Source of the DNA: DASUTB01 sp036374835
GTDB taxonomy: Bacteria > Actinomycetota > Actinomycetes > Jiangellales > Jiangellaceae
Assembly: GCA_036374835.1 (NCBI GenBank)
Contig: DASUTB010000141.1
Span: forward strand, 1 to 39,336
Length of the DNA: 39,336 bases
Direction: 5' to 3'
Shown here piece by piece: positions 8,251-17,300 of the stretch. How positions within the stretch are numbered: the stretch's first letter is position 1; the number at the start of each line of letters is the position of its first letter. The position numbers and the translations under genes were made by a program. The notes below the pieces were generated by a model. That model saw only the letters and a list, made by a program, of their open reading frames with translations, was not told the origin of the DNA and ran no database searches.

Positions 8251-9338
8251 GCACCGGAACGTGGGTCGCGCCGGGCCGATTGAATCTCATCGGTGAGCAC
8301 ACCGACCACAGCGAGGGGCACGTCCTCGCCGTCGCGCTGCCCCAGCAGACGTCCGTAACGGCCGTGCACTCGCCCGGACGGTCCACCATCGTGCAGTCGA
8401 CGTACGACTCGGAGAACACGGTTCGGTTCCGGACCGCCGAAGTGGAGCCCGGCGACGTCGGCGGCTGGGGCGGGTACGTCGCCGGTGTCGCGTGGGCGTT
8501 GGGCGCCGCCGGCCATGACGTTGGATCGCTCGGCCTGGTCATCGACAGCACCGTGCCGTCCGGGGCGGGCCTCGCGTCGTCGGCCGCCCTGGAATGCGCG
8601 GTTGCGCTGGCGTACAACGACATGTTCGGTCTGGGCATCGGTGCCGATGATCTGGCAGGCATCGCGCGGCGCGCCGAGAACGACTTCGTGGGCACGCCGA
8701 GTGGCGCGGCCGCAGCGATGGCCGTGCTGAACTGCCGGTCCGGCCACGGTCTCCTGCTCGACACGAGAACGTACAGCACCGAGCAGGTACCCCTCGACCT
8801 GTCCCGGCACGGGCTGACTCTGATCGTCGTGCAGACCGGAGCCGGCGTCGAGGAAGCGGACAGCGCCGAGGCCGAGCGCCGGGACGATTGTGCGGACGCC
8901 GCCAAGGCGCTCGGCATCACCGCACTGCGCGATGCGACGCTCGACATGCTCGACGGCCTCTCCGAAACCCTCGCGATGCGTGCGCGGCACGTCATCACCG
9001 AAAACGCCCGGGTCACCGAAGTGGCGGACATATTGCGGTCCGGGGCCGACCCTCGGGAGATCGGCCCGTTGCTGACCGAGGCTCACGTATCGCTGCGCGA
9101 CGACTTCGAGGCATCAGTCCCGCAGACCGATATCGCCGTACACGCCCTACTCGGCGCCGGCGCATACGGCGCGCGGATCACCGGCGGCGGCTTCGCCGGT
9201 ACCGTTATGGGCCTGGTCGAAAGGAACAATGCCGGCGCCGCGATGTCGGCCGTCAAGTCGGCGTTCGACCGCTGCGGCTTCGACGAACCCACCGCGTTCG
9301 TAGCCGCGCCTTCGGCCGGCGCCCACCGAACCGCCTAA
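8247..9338 (+). CDS. galK: Galactokinase-like GHMP kinase lacking the catalytic Asp
   Basis: A 363-residue GHMP-family protein. The galactokinase signature VAPGRLNLIGEHTD is at residues 7-20, the ATP-binding glycine loop PSGAGLASSAALE at 104-116, and motif 3 ARITGGGFAGTV near the C-terminus. The segment that normally reads G-I-M-D-Q and supplies the catalytic base reads GTPSGAAAAMAVL (149-161); the Asp position is Ala156 (codon 8712-8714), followed by Ala157. The Tyr that usually follows HTD is His21. Family and operon context (ATGA overlap with galE) say galactose metabolism, but the protein may be inactive, may use a mechanism without a base, or may act on another sugar. The reading frame is otherwise intact. 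Confidence 0.85.
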   Translation: MSTGTWVAPGRLNLIGEHTDHSEGHVLAVALPQQTSVTAVHSPGRSTIVQSTYDSENTVRFRTAEVEPGDVGGWGGYVAGVAWALGAAGHDVGSLGLVIDSTVPSGAGLASSAALECAVALAYNDMFGLGIGADDLAGIARRAENDFVGTPSGAAAAMAVLNCRSGHGLLLDTRTYSTEQVPLDLSRHGLTLIVVQTGAGVEEADSAEAERRDDCADAAKALGITALRDATLDMLDGLSETLAMRARHVITENARVTEVADILRSGADPREIGPLLTEAHVSLRDDFEASVPQTDIAVHALLGAGAYGARITGGGFAGTVMGLVERNNAGAAMSAVKSAFDRCGFDEPTAFVAAPSAGAHRTA

Positions 9339-9342
9339 CCAA

Positions 9343-9359
9343 GAATGATCACGTAAAGC
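9343..9359 (+). repeat. Stop-codon-proximal repeat, copy after galK
   Basis: GAATGATCACGTAAAGC begins 4 nt after the galK stop. Similarity to the orphan copy at 7122 extends further through a CCCCAGCCA block. Confidence 0.55.
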
Positions 9360-9433
9360 TCCGAAACCCCAGCCATACCGCGCCTGCAGGCATGCCAAAG
9401 CCCGGAAACTCCGCGTAAAGACTCGCGATGGCG

Positions 9434-10645
9434 TTAGCCCATGGCTTTCTGGAGGTTCTCGTCCAGCGCGGCGAGGAACTCCTCGGTGGTGAGGTAGCCC
9501 TGGTCGCCGCCGACGAGCAGGGCAAGGTCTTTGGTCATCTTGCCGCTCTCGACCGTCTCGATACAGACCCGCTCGAGCGTCTCGGCGAAGCCGGTGACCT
9601 CCGGGGTGTTGTCCATCTTGCCGCGGTACGCCAGGCCACGGGTCCACGCGAAGATCGACGCGATCGGGTTGGTGGACGTGGCCTTGCCCTGCTGGTGCTG
9701 GCGGTAGTGCCGGGTCACCGTCCCATGCGCCGCTTCGGCCTCGACCTTGCCGTCCGGCGTCATCAGCACGCTGGTCATCAGCCCGAGCGAGCCGAAGCCC
9801 TGTGCCACCGTGTCGGACTGGACGTCGCCGTCGTAGTTCTTGCATGCCCACACGTAGCCGCCCTCCCACTTGAGCGCGGCGGCCACCATGTCGTCGATCA
9901 GGCGGTGCTCATAGGTCAGGCCGGCGGCCTCGAACTCGGACTTGAACTCGTTCTCGTAGACCTCGGCGAACAGGTCCTTGAACCGGCCGTCGTAGCGCTT
10001 CAGGATGGTGTTCTTGGTGGACATGTACACCGGGAACTTGCGCTCGAGCCCGTAGCGGAACGACGCTCGGGCGAAGTCGCGGATCGAGGCGTCGTAGTTG
10101 TACATGCCCATCGCGACACCACCGCCCGAGAAGTCGGCGATGTGCATCTCGACCGGCTCGCCGCCGTCGGCGGGCGTGTAGGTCATCGTGACGGTGCCCG
10201 GGCCGGGGACGACGTAGTCCGTCGCGCGGTACTGATCGCCGTGGGCGTGCCGGCCGATGACGATCGGCTTGGTCCAGCCCGGCACGAGCCGCGGCACGTT
10301 CGAGATGACGATCGGTTCGCGGAATATGACACCGCCGAGGATGTTGCGGATCGTGCCGTTCGGCGAGCGATACATCTTCTTGAGGCCGAACTCCTCGACC
10401 CTTGCCTCGTCCGGCGTGATCGTCGCGCACTTGACGCCGACGCCGTGCTCGTTGATCGCGTTCGCGGCATCGACCGTCACCTGATCGTCGGTCGCGTCGC
10501 GATGCTGAATCGACAGATCGTAGTAGCGCAGGTCCACGTCGAGGTACGGATGAATCAACCGATCTTTGATAAACGCCCAGATGATCCGCGTCATCTCGTC
10601 GCCGTCGAGCTCGACGACCGGACCCGCTACCTTGATCTTCGGCAT
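9434..10645 (-). CDS. icd: NADP-dependent isocitrate dehydrogenase, homodimeric
   Basis: Oxidatively decarboxylates isocitrate to 2-oxoglutarate with NADP. The start MPKIKVAGPVVELDGDEMTR and length of 403 residues fit the homodimeric, eukaryote-like subfamily, not the E. coli type. Substrate-binding SPNGTIRNILGG and FREP, the metal-binding DDMVAAALKWEGGYVWACKNYDGDVQSD region (read as two blocks) and NADP-binding EAAHGTVTRHYR are all present. GAGGAG about ten bases before the ATG is the likely ribosome binding site. It has its own promoter, with a -10 overlapped by the same operator as tam, so TamR control is likely. It is the promoter-distal gene of the TCA block. Confidence 0.96.
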   Translation of the reverse strand: MPKIKVAGPVVELDGDEMTRIIWAFIKDRLIHPYLDVDLRYYDLSIQHRDATDDQVTVDAANAINEHGVGVKCATITPDEARVEEFGLKKMYRSPNGTIRNILGGVIFREPIVISNVPRLVPGWTKPIVIGRHAHGDQYRATDYVVPGPGTVTMTYTPADGGEPVEMHIADFSGGGVAMGMYNYDASIRDFARASFRYGLERKFPVYMSTKNTILKRYDGRFKDLFAEVYENEFKSEFEAAGLTYEHRLIDDMVAAALKWEGGYVWACKNYDGDVQSDTVAQGFGSLGLMTSVLMTPDGKVEAEAAHGTVTRHYRQHQQGKATSTNPIASIFAWTRGLAYRGKMDNTPEVTGFAETLERVCIETVESGKMTKDLALLVGGDQGYLTTEEFLAALDENLQKAMG

Positions 10646-10677
10646 GACTGTAGTGCTCCTCGCTCAGCGCAAACTCT

Positions 10678-10694
10678 CTCGACGTCAAGATACC
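10678..10694 (-). promoter_or_regulatory. icd promoter -10 with TamR-type operator
   Basis: CTCGACGTCAAG (10678-10689) matches the tam operator palindrome in 11 of 12 bases. On the minus strand GGTATCTTGACGTC is identical to the tam promoter, with TATCTT (10688-10693) as the -10. The icd start lies about 40 bp downstream. Confidence 0.65.
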
Positions 10695-10819
10695 TCACAC
10701 GGTGAAGCATCCCGAAACCCGGCCCGGATCACGCGCTCTTGCCTTGCACCCCGATTCACGATGTGCGGACTGTCCCATCGTTACGCGGTTCATAGACGTG
10801 GTGTGGCAGGGAATTGCGT

Positions 10820-10836
10820 GCCAAACATGGTCATTC
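10820..10836 (-). repeat. Stop-codon-proximal repeat, copy after mdh
   Basis: On the minus strand GAATGACCATGTTTGGC begins 7 nt after the mdh stop. It is followed by GCAATTCCCTGC, which also follows the hppA copy. Confidence 0.5.
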
Positions 10837-10843
10837 TGTGGGT

Positions 10844-11833
10844 TCAGATGAGGCCGAGGGACTTGATGGTTTCCCGCTCCTCCAGCAGCTCAGCGACCGA
10901 AGCGTCGATCCGCTGTCGCGAGAAGTCGTTGATCTCCAGCCCGGTCACCAGTTCGAACGTGCCGTTCCTGGCCACGACAGGGAACGACGAGACGATGCCC
11001 TCCGGAACGCCGTACGAACCGTCGGACAAGATGCCGGCCGAGATCCAGTCGCCCTCCGGCGTACCCGCGACCCAGTCCCGGACGTGTTCGATAGCCGCAT
11101 TGGCCGCCGACGCCGCGGAGGACGCCCCACGCGCCTCGATGATCGCCGCGCCGCGCTTGGCCACCGTCGGGATGAACTCGTCGGCCAGCCACGCCTCGTC
11201 CACCTGCTCCGACACGGGGCGGCCGCCGGCCTCGGCATGGAAGACATCGGGGTACTGCGTCGCCGAGTGGTTGCCCCAGATCGTCAGCTTGCGGATCTCG
11301 TCGACGCCGACATCGAGCTTGGCGGACAGCTGCGAGAGCGCGCGGTTGTGGTCGAGCCTGGTCATCGCGGTGAACCGGTCCGGCGGCACGTCCGGCGCGT
11401 GGGCGGCGGCGATCAGGGCGTTCGTGTTCGCCGGGTTGCCCACGACCAGCACACGTACGTCGTCCGCCGCCCCGGCGTTGATCGCCGCGCCTTGCGGTCC
11501 GAAGATGCCGCCGTTTGCCTCCAGCAGATCGCCACGCTCCATGCCCTTGGTTCGCGGCCGCGCGCCGACCAGCAGCGCCACGTTGACGCCGTCGAAGGCC
11601 CGTTGCACGTCGTCGGTGACATCGACGCTGCGAAGCTGGGGGAATGCGCAGTCGGCCAGCTCCATCGCCGTCCCCTCGGCCGCGCCCAGCGCAGGCGGGA
11701 TCTCGAGCAGGCGCAGATTGACCGGCGTGCCGGGCCCGAGCATCTGGCCGGACGCGATGCGGAACAGCAGTGCGTACCCGATCTGGCCGGCGGCGCCGGT
11801 GACGGTCACATTGACGGTAGGAGCTTGCGCCAT
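10844..11833 (-). CDS. mdh: Malate dehydrogenase
   Basis: Oxidises malate to oxaloacetate with NAD. The Rossmann motif VTVTGAAGQIGYALLFRI opens the protein. The substrate arginines are in GARPRTKGMERGDLL, the catalytic Asp and Arg in LDHNRALSQL, and the catalytic His in IWGNHSATQYPDV. Length 329 is standard for this cytosolic-like bacterial MDH. A good ribosome binding site, GAGGAG, lies about eight bases before the ATG. The gene sits between the DUF3017 gene (66 bp upstream) and icd (198 bp downstream). I found no copy of the tam/icd operator in front of it. Confidence 0.97.
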   Translation of the reverse strand: MAQAPTVNVTVTGAAGQIGYALLFRIASGQMLGPGTPVNLRLLEIPPALGAAEGTAMELADCAFPQLRSVDVTDDVQRAFDGVNVALLVGARPRTKGMERGDLLEANGGIFGPQGAAINAGAADDVRVLVVGNPANTNALIAAAHAPDVPPDRFTAMTRLDHNRALSQLSAKLDVGVDEIRKLTIWGNHSATQYPDVFHAEAGGRPVSEQVDEAWLADEFIPTVAKRGAAIIEARGASSAASAANAAIEHVRDWVAGTPEGDWISAGILSDGSYGVPEGIVSSFPVVARNGTFELVTGLEINDFSRQRIDASVAELLEERETIKSLGLI

Positions 11834-11899
11834 GACATGGACTCCTCGTTGAGTTGCACGATTAACCGTCCCGAATGCTATGCCCGGTTCGCCCGCACG

Positions 11900-12208
11900 T
11901 CACGACGGGGGTGGGACGACGAGGGCGGCGATCAATGTGGTCATACCGAGTGCCGCCAGCATCAGAACGTCGACCACTCGCGCACGCACTCGCAGCCACC
12001 CGGCGGCGCGGTTCGGCAGTACGGCACGCAGCACCGCCGCGACGCAGATCGCTCCGGCGAACAGCGTGGTCCCACGCTTGAAATGATCGGACGCGACGAC
12101 GACCAGGCCCGCCGCCGCGATCGCCAAGACGAGCAGATACGCCCCGTGTCTGCGCACGAGCCGGATCAGGGACGGACGCCCGTACGCGCTGGGTTTGCCG
12201 ACAGCCAT
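11900..12208 (-). CDS. DUF3017 small membrane protein
   Basis: A 102-residue protein with three hydrophobic helices (about residues 23-40, 48-64 and 77-98) separated by basic loops. It matches the DUF3017 family in size, topology and place, since it lies beside mdh and folD in many actinomycetes. Function is unknown. The ATG is 3 nt after the gltA stop, so it is probably co-transcribed and possibly translationally coupled with citrate synthase. Confidence 0.8.
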   Translation of the reverse strand: MAVGKPSAYGRPSLIRLVRRHGAYLLVLAIAAAGLVVVASDHFKRGTTLFAGAICVAAVLRAVLPNRAAGWLRVRARVVDVLMLAALGMTTLIAALVVPPPS

Positions 12209-12211
12209 GGG

Positions 12212-13336
12212 TTACCGCTCGGAGATCGGCACCCATTGAAGGTCGCGCGGGCCGGTGTAGTCGCTGGACGGCCGGATCAGCCGGTTGTCCTCGTGTTGTT
12301 CGATGACGTGCGCCGTCCAGCCGCTCATCCGCGAGATCGCGAAGACCGCGGTGAACAGATCGACCGGTATGCCCAGCGTGTGATAGACGGTCGCGGCGAA
12401 GAAGTCCACGTTGGGATGCAGACCCTTGGCGTCGAGCACGACCTGCTCCATGCGCCGCGACATCTCGTAATATCGGGTTTCGCCCTTGAGCTCTCCAAGT
12501 TCCTCGCTGAGCTTGCGCAGGTGTGCCGCCCGCGGGTCCTCGCCTTGGTAGACGCGGTGCCCGAAGCCCATCAGCTTGCGCCCGGCGTCGAGTTCGGCCC
12601 GAGTGAACGCCTCCACCGCGTCGACACCGCCGTCGATGGACAGCAGGGTGTTCATCACCGCTTCGTTCGCGCCGCCGTGCAACGGACCGCGCAGCGCGCC
12701 CATCGCCCCGGTGATCGCCGAGTGCATGTCCGCGAGCGTGGCCGCGATCACCCGTGCGGTGAACGTCGAGGCGTTCATCGTGTGGTCGGCATGCAGCACG
12801 AGGCACTCGTCCATGATCTCCGCTGCCCGCTCGCTCGGCCGCTCACCGGTGATCTGCAGCAGGAAGTTGCCGGCGATGCCGAGATCCGCCTCGGGCGCGG
12901 GCACATCGCGGCCTTGACGTTCGGCCTCATAGCGGGCGACGAGCATCGGCATCTGCGCGACGAGCCGGATCGCCTTGCGGTGGTTGGCTCCCGACGACGT
13001 CTCGCTGCCGTCCGGATCGTCCACCGCCAGCGCGGAGATCAGCGTGCGCAACCCCTCCATCGGCGTTCCGCTGCGGCCGACGTACCTGACCAGTGAATCC
13101 GCGGTTTCGCCGATGGTGCGAGCGTCGGCCAACTCGTCCTGGAGCGCGTCCAACTCCGGCTGCGTGGGCAAGGTGCCGCGCTGTAGTAGATGCACGCACT
13201 CCTCGAACGAGATGCGCCCGGCGATGTCGTGGATATCGTATCCGCGATAGATCAACCGACCCTCTTCTCCGTCGATGTCGGAGATGGCGGTGGACGTGGC
13301 GACGGCATCGGCCAGGCCGCCCTGCTTGCCGGACAT
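12212..13336 (-). CDS. gltA: Citrate synthase
   Basis: Condenses oxaloacetate and acetyl-CoA. Catalytic residues are visible as His in LHADHTMNAST, His in GFGHRVYQGEDPR and Asp in NVDFFAATVYHTLGIP; LRGPLHGGANEAVM is also conserved. The protein is 374 residues, the short Gram-positive type. The ATG at 13336 is preferred to the GTG at 13342 because AAGGGG lies seven bases before it. A promoter (13367-13395) sits 31 bp upstream. In related actinomycetes folD, DUF3017 and mdh are usually direct neighbours, so the position of citrate synthase between folD and DUF3017 is notable. Methylcitrate synthase is the main alternative; the context of mdh and icd favours citrate synthase. Confidence 0.92.
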   Translation of the reverse strand: MSGKQGGLADAVATSTAISDIDGEEGRLIYRGYDIHDIAGRISFEECVHLLQRGTLPTQPELDALQDELADARTIGETADSLVRYVGRSGTPMEGLRTLISALAVDDPDGSETSSGANHRKAIRLVAQMPMLVARYEAERQGRDVPAPEADLGIAGNFLLQITGERPSERAAEIMDECLVLHADHTMNASTFTARVIAATLADMHSAITGAMGALRGPLHGGANEAVMNTLLSIDGGVDAVEAFTRAELDAGRKLMGFGHRVYQGEDPRAAHLRKLSEELGELKGETRYYEMSRRMEQVVLDAKGLHPNVDFFAATVYHTLGIPVDLFTAVFAISRMSGWTAHVIEQHEDNRLIRPSSDYTGPRDLQWVPISER

Positions 13337-13366
13337 GGTCACACCCCTTCAGTCGGCTCCGCTGTC

Positions 13367-13395
13367 ACCCTACCGATCGGTTGACGCAACGGTAA
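13367..13395 (-). promoter_or_regulatory. gltA promoter
   Basis: On the minus strand TTACCG (13390-13395) and TAGGGT (13367-13372) are spaced by exactly 17 bp. The spacer contains TTGCGTCAA, a one-base-deleted form of the tam/icd operator core. Confidence 0.45.
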
Positions 13396-13435
13396 TACCT
13401 TGAACCGCCTGTCCAACATCCGTGCTGCTTGCCAC

Positions 13436-14323
13436 CTAGCGATCTGTGGCGGACGCCGCCCGCTCGGCCGCCTCCACCACATTGGCCAGCAGCATGGCAC
13501 GGGTCATCGGCCCGACACCGCCGGGAACCGGCGCCACGAATCCGGCCACGTCGGCGACACTCGGGTCGACGTCCCCGGCGAGCTTTGCCTTGCCGGACTC
13601 CGACGTACCGACCCGGGTGATACCCACGTCCACCACAGCCGCACCGGGTTTGACCATGTCGGCGGTCACCAGTCCCGGCACGCCGGCGGCGGCGACCACG
13701 ATGTCGGCTCGTCGGACATGGTCGGCCAGATCACGGGTCCGGGTGTGGCACAGCGTCACGGTGGCGTTCTCCGAGCGCCGGGTCAGCAAGAGCCCGAGCG
13801 GACGGCCCACCGTCACGCCACGTCCGAGGACGACCACGTGCGCCCCGGCGATGGGCACGTCGTACCGCCGCAGCAGTTCGACGACGCCGCGGGGGGTGCA
13901 CGGCAGCGGACCCTCGCTCATCAGTACGAGCCGGCCGAGGTTGACCGGATGCAGCCCATCGGCGTCTTTGGCCGGGTCCATCGCCTCGAGCACGGGCTGC
14001 TCGTCCAAACCCTCGGGCAGCGGAAGTTGGACGATGTAGCCCGTGCAGTCGGGGTCCGCGTTCAGCTCGGCCACCGCGGCCTCGACATCGGACTGGCGGG
14101 CCGTCGCGGGCAGGTCGCGGCGGATCGATGCGATGCCGACCTCGGCGCAGTCCCGATGTTTGCCGGCGACGTACGTCTGGGAGCCGGGATCGTCACCGAC
14201 GAGGATCGTGCCGAGCCCGGGGACCACACCGGACCCTCGTAGCTTCGCCACCCGTTCGGTCAGATCCTTCCGGATCGCCGCCGCTACCGCTTTACCATCG
14301 AGAATCGTCGCTGCCACGATCAC
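13436..14323 (-). CDS. folD: Bifunctional methylenetetrahydrofolate dehydrogenase/cyclohydrolase
   Basis: Interconverts 5,10-methylene-THF and 10-formyl-THF, the formyl donor used by PurN and PurH encoded later in the window. The catalytic Y-x-x-x-K motif is TYVAGK (Lys near residue 55); GYIVQLPLPEG and PLPCTPRGVVELL are folate-site signatures; VVVLGRGVTVGRPLGLLL is the NADP-binding turn. Length 295 is normal. A GTG at 14323 or at 14317 may be the start; CACACT seven bases upstream of the first could be a -10 for a leaderless message. It is the first gene of the folD-gltA-DUF3017-mdh-icd series on the minus strand. Confidence 0.95.
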   Translation of the reverse strand: MIVAATILDGKAVAAAIRKDLTERVAKLRGSGVVPGLGTILVGDDPGSQTYVAGKHRDCAEVGIASIRRDLPATARQSDVEAAVAELNADPDCTGYIVQLPLPEGLDEQPVLEAMDPAKDADGLHPVNLGRLVLMSEGPLPCTPRGVVELLRRYDVPIAGAHVVVLGRGVTVGRPLGLLLTRRSENATVTLCHTRTRDLADHVRRADIVVAAAGVPGLVTADMVKPGAAVVDVGITRVGTSESGKAKLAGDVDPSVADVAGFVAPVPGGVGPMTRAMLLANVVEAAERAASATDR

Positions 14324-14380
14324 AAGTGTGGCCCAGCCGCACGTCGGGACGCGACCGGGCTGCCGTAGCGCGGGATGCGA

Positions 14381-17300
14381 TCATTCCTGGAAGAGGTTGC
14401 GGACATCGTCGGCGGACAGGCCCGAGCCGAACACGTTGCCGTCGTCCATCACACTCGAGAACAGCGCCGCCTTGCGCTCCTTGAGCTCCATCACCTTCTG
14501 CTCGATGGTGTCCTTGGCGATCAGCCGGTAGACCATGACGTTCTTCGTCTGGCCGATCCGGTGGGTACGGTCGATCGCCTGCGTCTCGGTCGCCGGGTTC
14601 CACCACGGGTCGAGCAGGAAGCAGTAGTCGGCCTCGGTGAGGTTCAGGCCGAAGCCACCCGCTTTGAGGCTGATCAGGAACAGCGGCACGTCGCCGGACT
14701 TGAACTCGTCGAGGACGCGCGCCCGGTCGCGCGTCTGGCCGTCGAGATAGCAGTACCCGTAGCCGGCGGCCTCGACGGCGTCGCGGATCGTGCCGAGAAA
14801 GCCGGTGAACTGGCTGAAGATCAGCGCTCGGTGGCCGCTGCCCACAACGTCGGTGATGTGTTCGACGAGCGCCTCGACCTTGGCGGACGGGACGTGCCGG
14901 TTCGCCTCGTCGACCAGGCCGGCGTGCAGGCTCAGCTGGCGCAGCAACGTCAGCGAGCGCAGGATCGTGAACCGGTTCTTGTCCATGTCGTCGACCAGCC
15001 CGAGCACCTTCTGACGTTCGCGCTGGAGTTGCCGGTCGTAGACGCGACGGTGCTTCGGGTGCAACTCGACCTCGAGCACCTGCTCCTGCTTGGGCGGCAG
15101 GTCGCCGGCCACCTGCTCCTTGGTGCGGCGCTTGACCAGCGGCCGGATGCGCCGGCGCAACTGAGCGAGCAGGTCGCCGTCCCGGTTCTTCTCGATCGGT
15201 TTGGCGTAATACTCCTCGAACCGCGTCGGGCTCGGGAACAGCCCGGGAGCCGTGATCGACAGCAGCGACCAGAGCTCCATCAGGTTGTTCTCCATCGGGG
15301 TACCGGTGATCGCCAACTTGAACCGGGCGGCGAGCTTGCGGGCGGCCTGGTACGTCTTGGACTGATGGTTCTTCACCATCTGCGCCTCGTCCAGGATGAG
15401 CGCCGACCACGTCGCCGCCGAGTAGTCCGCGTCGTAGTCCAGCCGGAACAGCGTGTACGAGGTCACAACGATGTCGACGTCGTCGAGGATGTCGGCGAGC
15501 GGCCGCCCGCGCCGGCGCCGCGTGTTGGTGATCGCCGCCACCTTGAGATCCGGTGCGAACCGCTTGGCCTCGGCCACCCAGTTGGGCACGACGCTGGTCG
15601 GGGCCACGATGAGGAACGGCGCGACGGCGGCGTCGTGCTCCTTGGCATGACAGATCAGGGCGAGGCTCTGCACCGTCTTGCCCAGCCCCATGTCGTCGGC
15701 GAGGATGCCGCCGAGCCGGTGCCGCCACAGGAAGGCGAGCCAACCGAATCCGTCCATCTGGTACGGGCGCAGCTGTGCGAGCAGCGTGGCCGGCGCCGGC
15801 TCGGCCGCGACCGTATCCAGGTTGAGCAGACCCTCGACCTGCGCGCGCCATGCCCCGGCCTGGCGGTGAACGACGCCGAGCGACGACAGTTCGTCCCACA
15901 GCCCGGCCTGGTAGCGGCTGATCCGCAGCCCGGTGGACGTGTCCTGCAGCGCCCGCGCTTCTTCGACGAGGCGCCGCAGCGCCTGCAGCTCGGGCTTGTC
16001 GAGTGAGATGTACGCGCCGCTGTCGAGAAGCAGGTGACTCTGCTCCCGAGTCAGCGCGGTGATCACCTTGGCCAGCGGAATCTCGGTGCCCTCGACCGAG
16101 ACCGACACCTCGAGGTCGAACCAGTCGGGCTCGTCGCCGGCACCGGTCGACAGTCCGATCGCGACCTGGTCGTTGACCTCGCGGTAGTCCGGCTGGATGC
16201 CATGGATGTCGACGTCGAGCCCGTCCATCTCGGACAACAGCGGCAGCACCTCGGTTGAGAAGCGCATCGTCTCGACGCCGTCCAGCACGCCCGGCGCACC
16301 TGCCGATCCGGGATGGACCGGCAGCCGCGTGTCCAGTCCGAGCTCTCCGAGGTGGCGATCGAGCTCTGCGACGGCCGCGGCCTCGGCATCCGGGTCACGC
16401 CACGACTCGCTGCCCGGCCCCGCCGGGACCCGGCGCTCGGCATCGCCCACACCGTAGGTCCACTCCCAGGCCAGCTCCAGCTCGTGACCTGGCCGGTAGG
16501 TGGCATTGAGCACCAGCGACGGTTCCGAGACGTCCGGAGCCGAGAACGAGCCGTCCGAGCTGATGATCGTGGCCCGGCGGCGCAGCTCGAAATAGAACCG
16601 GTCGATGAACCGCGCCGCACCGCCGGCCGGAACCGTGACCTCGCCGCCGGCCAAGGCCATGTCCTGCAGCGGTTGCGGAACGGTCGTGGTCAGCCGGGCC
16701 AGCCGGATGCGCTGCTGGCCGGCCACGACTTCCCTGTCGCCGGCGGCGGCGAACGCGAGCCCGTGCGCCTCGGAGCCGAGGAAAACCAGTGGCCGGACCG
16801 GCTCCTCGTCCGCGGTGAGCCGCACCAGCGGACGGACGGTCAGTCCACCGCCGGCGCGCCGCGTCACGTCCAGGCAGAACTCCGCCTCGGCCGGCGCCGG
16901 CACCACGCCGAGATGCTTGCGGGAATGCACGATCGCGATTCCGGCCGACCGCAGGTCGTCGAGCAGCGTCCAGAGGTGTGGCGACTCGAATTCGGCGAGA
17001 TCGACCGGCTGGTTGGCTCCGGAGTAGTAAACACCGGAGTAGCCGCGCCGGCCGCTGCGAGCCTGGTACACCGCGTAGAACGCGGAGAGCGCGTTGACCT
17101 GCTCCGGCGCGAATTCGTGCAGGTAGTACGGCATGGCGAACTGGCCCCACGTCAGCCCGCCGCTGATCCAACCGGACTTGCCCGGCCGCACCGGCTTGGC
17201 CGTCAGGCTGTGTCCCTTGCGCCCCGAGGGCGTGGACAGCGACAGCTGCAACGCCAGCGGCGTGGTATCACGCTGCGCCACGTCGTCGCCCCCGACGATC

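Noticed and set aside
11834..11899. Search for a TamR-type operator in front of mdh
   Set aside because: No TTGACGTCAA-like palindrome was found in the 66-bp gap, although mdh is a known TamR target in Streptomyces; control could only come by read-through from upstream.
10814..13096. Very long plus-strand open frame antisense to mdh, DUF3017 and gltA
   Set aside because: Its product is full of Arg, His and Gly without motifs. It is the usual complement artefact of high-GC genes; the minus-strand genes have clear catalytic residues.
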